A stretch of 38,483 nucleotides of DNA from Lachnospiraceae bacterium. GTDB taxonomy: Bacteria > Bacillota > Clostridia > Lachnospirales > Lachnospiraceae. The stretch is taken from contig CAJTDL010000042.1 in the NCBI GenBank assembly GCA_910575035.1, positions 1-38,483 on the forward strand, written 5' to 3'. A program made the position numbers and the translations under genes. The notes under the pieces were generated by a model. It did no database searches. It worked only from the letters and a program-made list of their open reading frames with translations, and was not told where the DNA came from. This document shows, piece by piece, positions 32,733 to 38,483 of this stretch. The first letter of the stretch is position 1. The number at the start of each line of letters is the position of its first letter.

Positions 32733-33784
32733 AATTGTCTTTCCGGTGGTATGGAGAGGATGATCAGGTGAAATTGGAGTATATCCGGCAGATTCCGGGA
32801 ATGCATTCTATTGTGGCGGCCGTGTATGATGTGCCGGTAGGGGAAGTCTGGCCAGTGGAATCCATTGAGAGGCTGAAGCGGCAGGTGGAAGGCGCGGGGA
32901 TGCATTTTGAGGTGATTGAAAGCATCCCAGTGCATGAGGATATTAAGCTGGGGAAGCCTGGCCGGGAGAAATATATTGAAAATTACTGTGAGAATATCCG
33001 CAGGGTGGCAGCGGCGGGGATCCGGTGCATTTGCTATAATTTTATGCCCGTGTTTGACTGGACTAGAACCCAGCTGGACCATCGGCTGGAGGATGGGTCT
33101 ACCTGCCTGGTTTATTACCAGGAGCAGGTAGACGCGGTAAACCCTTTGGAAAGCGGCAGTGACCTGACGCTGCCAGGCTGGGATTCCAGCTATAGCAGGG
33201 AAGGGCTGAAGCAGGTGGTGGCAGAGTACCAGGCTATGACAGAAGAAAGGCTTTGGGAAAACCTGCAGTACTTTTTGGAGAGGGTGATCCCAGTGGCGGC
33301 AGAATGCGGGGTAAATATGGCGATTCACGAGGATGATCCCTGCTGGAGCATTTTTGGGCTGCCCAGGATTATTACCTGTGAAAAAAATCTGGACAGGTTT
33401 TTGAAGCTGGTGGATGACCCGCACAATGGGATAACGCTGTGCACGGGTTCCCTGGGGTGTTCTGGAAGAAATGATGTGGTAAAGATGGCAGGAAAATATG
33501 CTGCGCAGGGAAGGGTGCATTTTGTGCATATGCGGAATGTGAAGGTGTTGGAAAATGGGTTTGAGGAGAGGGCCCATCTTTCTTCCTGCGGGACGCTGGA
33601 TATGTATGCAGTCATGAAGGCTTTGTATGACAATGGGTTTGATGGGTATATCCGGCCGGATCATGGCCGGATGATCTGGGGCGAGACGGGGAGGCCTGGG
33701 TATGGGCTGTATGACAGGGCATTGGGCGCTACCTATTTGAATGGGCTGTGGGAAGCGATTGAGAAAGGACAGAGAAGCACATAG
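32729..33784 (+). CDS. uxuA: Mannonate dehydratase (UxuA)
   Basis: UxuA dehydrates D-mannonate to 2-keto-3-deoxy-D-gluconate. The 351-residue TIM barrel has [20 protein letters not shown] and [20 protein letters not shown] at its N-terminus, the conserved [50 protein letters not shown] and [12 protein letters not shown]. His and Asp metal ligands lie in these lines. Length is normal. It is coupled to the symporter by an ATGA overlap. Confidence 0.96.
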   Translation: MKLSFRWYGEDDQVKLEYIRQIPGMHSIVAAVYDVPVGEVWPVESIERLKRQVEGAGMHFEVIESIPVHEDIKLGKPGREKYIENYCENIRRVAAAGIRCICYNFMPVFDWTRTQLDHRLEDGSTCLVYYQEQVDAVNPLESGSDLTLPGWDSSYSREGLKQVVAEYQAMTEERLWENLQYFLERVIPVAAECGVNMAIHEDDPCWSIFGLPRIITCEKNLDRFLKLVDDPHNGITLCTGSLGCSGRNDVVKMAGKYAAQGRVHFVHMRNVKVLENGFEERAHLSSCGTLDMYAVMKALYDNGFDGYIRPDHGRMIWGETGRPGYGLYDRALGATYLNGLWEAIEKGQRST

Positions 33785-33808
33785 ATTTGGATAAGGAGGC
33801 TGAACAAT

Positions 33809-34657
33809 ATGAATTTACCGTTTGATGTGATTCTGAATGGAAAAGTGGCAGTGGTGACAGGGGCAGGGGGCGTGCTTTGCTTTACGATGGCCCATGCTTT
33901 GGCGGCCTGCGGTGCCAGCGTGGCATTACTGGATCTGGATGAGGAAGCCGCAAAGCACAATGCAGAGGAGATTGCAAAGGAAGGATTTACTGCAAAAGGG
34001 TATCAGGCAAATGTGCTGGAAAGAGACAGCCTGCGGATGGCCCATAGTAAAATTTTAGAAGAGCTGGGAGCCTGTGATATTTTAGTCAATGGGGCAGGGG
34101 GAAACCATCCCAGGGCCACAACGGAGAAGGAATATTTTGAGGCTGGGGATTTGGAATCAGAGGCAAAGACATTCTTTAACCTGGATCAGGGCGGTGTGGA
34201 GTTTGTATTTAATTTGAATTTCATTGGGACGCTGCTTCCCACCCAGGAGTTTGCCAAGGATATGGTAGGGAAAACAGGGTGCAGCGTTTTGAATATATCC
34301 TCTATGAATGCGTATACGCCTTTGACGAAAATCCCGGCTTACAGCGCGGCGAAGGCGGCAGTCAGCAATTTTACCCAGTGGCTGGCAGTGCATTTTGCAG
34401 AAGCAGGTATTCGGGTCAATGCCATTGCCCCTGGCTTTTTTGCCACAAAGCAAAATGAGAAGCTGCTCTTCCATGCAGACGGGACGCCTACGGCAAGGAC
34501 AGGGAAGATCCTTGCGGCAACCCCTATGAAGCGGTTTGGGGAAACAGAGGAGCTTTTGGGGAGCGTTTTGTTTTTGCTGGATCAGGAAGCGGCAGGCTTT
34601 ATTACAGGAGTGGTGCTGCCGATTGACGGGGGATTTTCGGCCTATTCAGGGGTGTAG
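33809..34657 (+). CDS. uxuB: SDR-family D-fructuronate reductase (mannonate oxidoreductase)
   Basis: It reduces D-fructuronate to D-mannonate with NAD(P)H, between UxaC and UxuA. The 282-residue protein is a short-chain dehydrogenase, as in Bacillus, not the long-chain MDR-type UxuB of E. coli. The nucleotide loop is VVTGAGGVLC (residues 15-24). The catalytic set is Ser164/165, Tyr178 and Lys182 (IPAYSAAKAAV). IDGGFSAYSGV closes the protein. The start follows AAGGAGGCTGAACAAT, 24 bp after uxuA. Assignment of substrate rests on the operon and the GGNHP insertion typical of this subfamily. Confidence 0.9.
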   Translation: MNLPFDVILNGKVAVVTGAGGVLCFTMAHALAACGASVALLDLDEEAAKHNAEEIAKEGFTAKGYQANVLERDSLRMAHSKILEELGACDILVNGAGGNHPRATTEKEYFEAGDLESEAKTFFNLDQGGVEFVFNLNFIGTLLPTQEFAKDMVGKTGCSVLNISSMNAYTPLTKIPAYSAAKAAVSNFTQWLAVHFAEAGIRVNAIAPGFFATKQNEKLLFHADGTPTARTGKILAATPMKRFGETEELLGSVLFLLDQEAAGFITGVVLPIDGGFSAYSGV

Positions 34658-34720
34658 GGATAAGGTCATGGCTGTGGGGAACAATGATGTTATTTTATTG
34701 CAGCAACAGGAGTATTGTTT

Positions 34721-36121
34721 ATGGGAAAATTTATGGATGAGAATTTTTTGCTTTATACAAAAACAGCGCAGGATTTATATCATGGGCATGCGGAGAAAAT
34801 GCCGATTCTGGATTACCATTGCCATATCAATCCGCAGGAAATTGCAGAGGACAGGCATTTTGGGAATATTGCCCAGGCCTGGCTGGGAGGCGACCACTAT
34901 AAATGGAGGCAGATGCGCAGCAATGGGATTGCGGAGCATTATATTACAGGGGATGCCTCTGACTGGGAAAAATTCCTTATGTGGGCAAGGACATTGGAAA
35001 AAGCCGTTGGAAATCCGCTGTACCATTGGAGCCATTTGGAATTAAAGCGGTATTTTGGCTATGATGGGATCCTGAATGAGAAGACGGCGCCAGAAGTTTG
35101 GGAGCTTTGCAATGAGAAGCTGGCGCAGCCTTCTATGGGAGCCAGAGGGATCATCCGGGCGTCAAATGTTACGTTGATTTGCACAACGGATGATCCTGCA
35201 GATGAACTGCGGTGGCATAGGGAGCTTGCAGCAGATCCGGATATGGATTGCAGGGTTCTCCCTGCGTGGCGCCCTGACCGTGCGGTTTCTATTGGACAAG
35301 AGGGGTTTTCTGATTATATCCATAGCCTTGCGGTGGCATCTAAAATGCGGATTTCCAGTTTTCAGGATTGGAAAGCGGCTATGGATAAGCGCATGGACTA
35401 TTTTGGGGAGCTGGGGTGCCGGGCAAGCGACCATGGCTTATTATATGTTCCTTATGCGCCTGCGCCTGAAGAGGAAATTGAGAAGATATTTACATCGGGC
35501 ATGGAAGGAAAGCCTGTTTCCAGGGCAGATGAAAAGAAATTCCAGACAGCCGCCATGCTGTTTCTGGGAGAGTCTTATGCAAAGCGCGGCTGGGTGATGC
35601 AGCTTCATTTTGGCGTGACCAGGAATAACAACACGAAGATGTTCCGAAAAATCGGCGCAGATACGGGCTTTGATGGGATTTACAGCCAGGTTCCCCTGAC
35701 AGAGCTGTGCTTTTATCTGAATGACCTGTGCACCAAAGATGTGTTGCCTAAGACGATCCTATATAGCCTGAATCCCAATGACAATGCTGCTATTGGAACG
35801 CTGATCGGCTGTTTCCAAGAAGCAGGCGCAGCAGGGAAGATCCAGCAGGGAAGCGCTTGGTGGTTTAATGACCATAAGGAAGGAATGGAAAGCCAAATGG
35901 GCTCCCTGGCCAGTTTGGGGCTGTTGGGAAATTTTATTGGAATGCTTACCGATTCCAGAAGTTTTCTCTCTTATGTCCGCCATGAGTATTTCCGCCGGAT
36001 TCTCTGCGGGATGTTAGGGAATTGGGTGGAACGGGGGGAATATCCTGCCGATATGGACTGGCTGGCTCAGACGGTGCGGAATATTTCTTATTACAATGCA
36101 GTGGAATATTTTGGGTTTTGA
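34721..36121 (+). CDS. uxaC: Uronate isomerase (UxaC)
   Basis: UxaC converts glucuronate to fructuronate (and galacturonate to tagaturonate). The 466-residue amidohydrolase-fold enzyme has the metal-binding DYHCHINPQEIAEDRHF, GDHYKWRQMRSNG, TTDDPADELRWH, VMQLHFGVTRNNNTKM and the late WWFNDHKEGME. A TTG at 34715 is in frame, but ATG 34721 has CAGGAG 9 bp upstream and starts the family N-terminus GKFMDENFLL. It completes import, isomerisation, reduction and dehydration. No kdgK/kdgA is in the window. Confidence 0.96.
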   Translation: MGKFMDENFLLYTKTAQDLYHGHAEKMPILDYHCHINPQEIAEDRHFGNIAQAWLGGDHYKWRQMRSNGIAEHYITGDASDWEKFLMWARTLEKAVGNPLYHWSHLELKRYFGYDGILNEKTAPEVWELCNEKLAQPSMGARGIIRASNVTLICTTDDPADELRWHRELAADPDMDCRVLPAWRPDRAVSIGQEGFSDYIHSLAVASKMRISSFQDWKAAMDKRMDYFGELGCRASDHGLLYVPYAPAPEEEIEKIFTSGMEGKPVSRADEKKFQTAAMLFLGESYAKRGWVMQLHFGVTRNNNTKMFRKIGADTGFDGIYSQVPLTELCFYLNDLCTKDVLPKTILYSLNPNDNAAIGTLIGCFQEAGAAGKIQQGSAWWFNDHKEGMESQMGSLASLGLLGNFIGMLTDSRSFLSYVRHEYFRRILCGMLGNWVERGEYPADMDWLAQTVRNISYYNAVEYFGF

Positions 36122-36138
36122 ACCTGCTGGCCAGGGCT

Positions 36139-36162
36139 TTTGCGGACGTCCCTGTCCGCAAA
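36139..36162 (+). terminator. Perfect 9-bp hairpin after uxaC
   Basis: TTTGCGGAC (36139-36147) pairs with GTCCGCAAA (36154-36162) across a 6-nt loop, 17 bp after the stop. It lacks an immediate T-tract, so it may be a Rho-type or RNA-stability element instead of a strong terminator. Confidence 0.55.
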
Positions 36163-36373
36163 TCCCTGCTATTTTGGGAAAGTGCCAAGAAACTCTAAAC
36201 CCCTCCGCAAGTCACAAGGTTTTTTTCCATTTGGTGAAAGATATTCTGCAACAGATTATACAAAGTATATTCAGCTGTTTAATTTCTTTTAATCTATCAG
36301 TGCATGGTTCTTTACGTTTTTCTTAAGTGGGAAATCTATTCTCAGCCTACAGGCATTGAAAACGTAGTCAGAG

Positions 36374-36492
36374 AGGAGACGGAACAAGGGCAGCCCCTTA
36401 TACCCCAGCTCTCCCCGACGGTCGCTTAGCCACTCCATCATCCGCCTGTAAATCCCCTTAAGTTACTGACATTATCCATGAATAGTAACCAT
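36374..36492. repeat. Dispersed intergenic repeat, copy 5 (most complete)
   Basis: Both blocks are present: AGGAGACGGAACAAGGGCA (36374-36392) and GACGGTCGCTTAGCCA (36417-36432), shared with 15.6 kb; and CCTTAAGTTACTGACATT-A-TCCATGAATAGTAACCAT (36456-36492), shared with 27.1 kb. GTTACT/AGTAAC form a hairpin. It ends 36 bp before the promoter of the FeoB-associated gene. No gene is visible in 36122-36607. Confidence 0.75.
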
Positions 36493-36528
36493 TATTTCTG
36501 GTTTATTGAGATGTTTCCCCTTTCAAGG

Positions 36529-36560
36529 TTGACAATTCTAAATGGTTAGTATATACTAAC
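36529..36560 (+). promoter_or_regulatory. Promoter with 16-bp palindromic operator (probable iron regulation)
   Basis: TTGACA (36529-36534), a 17-bp spacer and TATACT (36552-36557). GTTAGTATATACTAAC (36545-36560) is a perfect palindrome covering the -10. Its TTAG...CTAA arms are like those of DtxR/IdeR-type iron boxes, and the gene downstream is iron-transport related. The regulator itself is not in the window. Confidence 0.7.
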
Positions 36561-36607
36561 TAAATAGAAACCTAAAAACATAGCATTTCAATCCAGGAGG
36601 CTGTAAT

Positions 36608-36754
36608 ATGGGAACATTTATTGTTGGCGCAGCTGTGGCAGTTCTGGTAATCTGCGCAGGAAGGAGCATTTACAGGGATAGAAAAGCCGGAAGGTGCAGT
36701 GGGTGCAGTGGCTGCAGCGGAAGCTGCCCTTCCTGCAATGGGCAGGAAAAATAA
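36608..36754 (+). CDS. FeoB-associated Cys-rich membrane protein
   Basis: This is a 48-residue protein with one N-terminal helix (GTFIVGAAVAVLVICAG), a basic hinge RSIYRDRKAG and a Cys-rich tail with six cysteines (RCSGCSGCSGSCPSC). This matches the FeoB-associated small protein family (PF12669), thought to assist ferrous iron uptake. The start follows CAGGAGGCTGTAAT. No feoA or feoB is adjacent in the window. The iron link is supported by the palindromic operator. Confidence 0.82.
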   Translation: MGTFIVGAAVAVLVICAGRSIYRDRKAGRCSGCSGCSGSCPSCNGQEK

Positions 36755-36763
36755 TTTTTTTCC
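36730..36763 (+). terminator. Terminator overlapping the end of the FeoB-associated gene
   Basis: TTCCTGC (36730-36736) and GCAGGAA (36742-36748) with a 5-nt loop, then a T-rich tail with seven T. The stem lies inside the last codons, so the gene is a single-gene transcript. Confidence 0.75.
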
Positions 36764-36864
36764 AAAACGTGCCTGAAAAGCTATTTTCACAAAGCAGGTT
36801 TATCAATTTGTGGAATTGGACTTTCCAGGTGCGTTTTGCTGTACTGGGATATAGAAAAAAGCTA

Positions 36865-36893
36865 TTGACAAATGGTGCCTGATGTGAGATACT
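36865..36893 (+). promoter_or_regulatory. Promoter of the RNase H gene
   Basis: TTGACA (36865-36870), a 17-bp spacer and GATACT (36888-36893), 69 bp before the start codon. Confidence 0.7.
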
Positions 36894-36962
36894 CTATCCC
36901 GCTAACATTGGTATGAAATTGTAGGGGTACAAAAAACACATAAAAATAAATCAGGAGACGCC

Positions 36963-37580
36963 ATGGCAAAAAAGAAATATTATGCGGTAAAAAAAGGAAA
37001 GGTAACAGGGATTTTCCAAACCTGGGAGGAATGCAAGCGGCAGGTGGAGGGCTATTCAGGCGCAGTGTATAAAAGCTTTGGGACGGAAGGGGAAGCAAAA
37101 TCCTATCTAGCAAACACAGAAGGGCAGTGGAGCCGGGAGGAAGCTGGTGCCCTGCCGGCAGAAAGCAAAGCAGAATTTTATGTGGATGGCAGCTATTGCG
37201 CAGAAACGGGAGAGTTTTCTTATGGCATGGTAGTGCTGCACAATGGGGAGGAGCATAGGTTTTCAAAAAAGCTGTCAGATAAGGAGCTGGCGCAAATGCG
37301 TAATGTCGCTGGCGAGATCAAGGGGGCAGAGGAGGCAATGAGGTATGCCATAGAGCATAAGATTGCTTATATTGTGATATACCATGATTATGAAGGGATC
37401 GCCAAGTGGTGCACTGGGGAGTGGAAGGCGAATAAGGCGGGAACCCAGGCATACAGGGATTTTTACCAATCTGCCAGGGAAAAGGTCCGTATTGCTTTCC
37501 AGAAGGTAAAAGGACATTCCAATGACAAATACAACGATCTGGCGGATGAGCTGGCAAAACAGGCGCTTGGAATTATCTGA
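36963..37580 (+). CDS. rnhA: Ribonuclease HI with N-terminal viroplasmin-type domain
   Basis: RNase H1 cuts the RNA strand of RNA-DNA hybrids. Residues ~5-48 form the caulimovirus viroplasmin-type hybrid-binding domain (YYAVKKGKVTGIFQTWEECK, VYKSFGTEGEAKSYL). Residues ~68-205 are the RNase H fold with the full DEDD set: Asp75 (FYVDGSY), Glu118 (VAGEIKGAEEAM), Asp142 (VIYHDYEGIAKW) and Asp195 (HSNDKYNDLADELA). The 205-residue length is typical of this two-domain form. It has its own promoter and an AGGAGACGCC ribosome site. Confidence 0.94.
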   Translation: MAKKKYYAVKKGKVTGIFQTWEECKRQVEGYSGAVYKSFGTEGEAKSYLANTEGQWSREEAGALPAESKAEFYVDGSYCAETGEFSYGMVVLHNGEEHRFSKKLSDKELAQMRNVAGEIKGAEEAMRYAIEHKIAYIVIYHDYEGIAKWCTGEWKANKAGTQAYRDFYQSAREKVRIAFQKVKGHSNDKYNDLADELAKQALGII

Positions 37581-37631
37581 GGAATCTTAAGACACCGCGT
37601 CTGTATTAAAATTAGTGAAATCTTAAGAAAG

Positions 37632-37660
37632 TTGCAAGAATTACCTTTCGGGAGTATGAT
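37632..37660 (+). promoter_or_regulatory. Promoter of the small membrane-anchored protein gene
   Basis: TTGCAA (37632-37637), a 17-bp spacer and TATGAT (37655-37660). The sequence AATCTTAAGA occurs twice just upstream (37583-37592 and 37619-37628), a possible regulator-site pair. Confidence 0.6.
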
Positions 37661-37731
37661 ATGATTAATAGAACAATATCATAGCTTCAGGAAGGTTTTT
37701 TTATGCCTAAATGAAACGAAAGGAATGGGTG

Positions 37732-38160
37732 ATGATTATGGGTAGAAGGAAGAAGAAAAAGCACATTGGGCTGCTGGTTGTGACAGGCGTGTTGGTGATT
37801 GGGGCAGGGACGTTGTTTTTATGCCGGGATACCATTATAAGCGGAGTTAAGACGAAAGCAGCTGCGGAGATTGGGAAGAAGCTGTTGGAATCGCAGATTG
37901 GCGGAAGCCTGAATATTGCGGGGCAGAAGGTAGATATCTCGGAGATTATGGAGCAGATGGAGCAGGCGGATGTGGATAAAGTGACGGAGATTGCGGAGAA
38001 GTATATTTCACCGGATAATATCCAGGAAGCGGCAGGGCTTGCAGCCAGTGGGGATATGGAAGGGCTGAAGGATATGGCGCAGGAGCAGCTGACCCAGGAG
38101 GATAAGGAGGAACTGCAGAGGATGTATGAGAAGTATAAGGGGCAGATTCAGGTGCCGTAA
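37732..38160 (+). CDS. Membrane-anchored hypothetical protein (142 aa)
   Basis: The protein has a very basic N-terminus (MIMGRRKKKKHI), one helix (GLLVVTGVLVIGAGTLFLC), then ~110 hydrophilic, mostly helical, acidic residues outside the membrane or at its surface (DISEIMEQMEQADVDKVTEI, QEQLTQEDKEELQRMYEKYK). Of three in-frame ATGs, 37732 has AAGGA at 7 bp spacing; 37711 has none within reach. I do not recognise a family. The 323 bases after it (38161-38483) hold no gene I can support. Confidence 0.75.
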   Translation: MIMGRRKKKKHIGLLVVTGVLVIGAGTLFLCRDTIISGVKTKAAAEIGKKLLESQIGGSLNIAGQKVDISEIMEQMEQADVDKVTEIAEKYISPDNIQEAAGLAASGDMEGLKDMAQEQLTQEDKEELQRMYEKYKGQIQVP

Positions 38161-38483
38161 GATTGGGAAGCTCAGCCCTTACGATGGTCCCAATATATTT
38201 AATTGCTGGAGTGATATATTGGAAGGGCCGTTTGCTTGATGCTGGCAGGATGCAGGAAAAAGTTCCTGTATCTTGCACCCTCCGTCCGGATCGCAGGCAA
38301 GCCTCTGCCCCAAATCTGAAAGAGGCGCATTACCGGAAAATTTCCCCTAAATACAAATCCCTGTAATAATCCAGTTGAGGCTGTAAAAAATCTTGTGTCT
38401 ATGGAATTTAAGACTTCCTGATAAGAATAAGATATGTAAAAAATCTCTGTCGATTTTACACTTTTTGTGATGTCGACTTGCTG

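Noticed and set aside
32663-33664. 333-codon minus-strand open frame opposite uxuA
   Set aside because: uxuA is unambiguous; the antisense product is His/Pro-rich shadow sequence.
38163-38366. 67-codon frame after the last gene
   Set aside because: No ribosome site, a short hydrophobic start followed by random-looking basic sequence, and no family resemblance.

Overview
The window looks like a chromosomal stretch from a gut-type Clostridia species, most likely Lachnospiraceae. This rests on strong AGGAGG-type ribosome binding sites, TTGACA/TATAAT promoters, BspA-like leucine-rich and bacterial Ig-like (BIg2) surface proteins, BlaI/M56 regulator pairs, a CsbB/YfhO pair and a hexuronate operon with a GPH symporter. 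No rRNA, tRNA, CRISPR array or intact insertion sequence was seen.

Layout. (1) 1-6470: a tryptophan operon in the order trpE(partial)-G-C-F-B-A-D, with trpD moved to the end and two intercistronic spacers filled with short tandem repeats; it closes with a GC-rich terminator. (2) 6480-12640: a rearranged sugar-metabolism region. It holds a 3' gene remnant, a LacI-family regulator, a Gfo/Idh/MocA dehydrogenase lacking its NAD-binding head, a sugar isomerase lacking its tail, and, joined directly to that, a very large reading frame with three xylose-isomerase-like TIM barrels and four Ig-like domains. (3) 12838-15605: an ECF-type Ni/Co uptake operon (fused MN, Q, O). (4) 15600-17000: a dispersed repeat and a decayed copy of an M56 sensor gene. 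(5) 16989-20904: yfhO and a polyprenyl-phosphate glycosyltransferase, matching the known CsbB/YfhO cell-wall polymer glycosylation pair. (6) 21213-22828: a ClpX-type unfoldase with a long acidic head, followed by an Rpn-type nuclease remnant. (7) 23264-26301: a BlaI repressor and M56 (BlaR1-like) sensor pair behind a leader with three 51-bp repeats. (8) 26451-28048: divergent LspA-like and Lgt-like genes, each with its own similar promoter. (9) 28243-31158: a secreted BspA-like LRR protein. (10) 31332-36121: a complete glucuronate operon (GPH symporter, mannonate dehydratase, fructuronate reductase, uronate isomerase). (11) 36529-38160: a FeoB-associated Cys-rich small protein under a 16-bp palindrome, an RNase H1 and a small membrane-anchored protein.

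How the parts connect. The trp genes turn chorismate into tryptophan. The uxu/uxa genes take up glucuronate and carry it to 2-keto-3-deoxygluconate. The LspA/Lgt-like, YfhO/GT and BspA genes all serve the cell surface. The most unusual items are the extracellular-looking triple TIM-barrel/Ig protein with its chimeric 5' junction, a family of short dispersed intergenic repeats lying just upstream of promoters (15.6, 21.1, 26.3, 27.1 and 36.4 kb), the repeat-bearing BlaI leader, and the LspA/Lgt-like pair. Several genes end or begin abruptly (trpE, Gfo/Idh, isomerase, M56 copy, Rpn), so either this locus has undergone repeated deletion or the assembly contains joins; the sequence alone cannot separate these.
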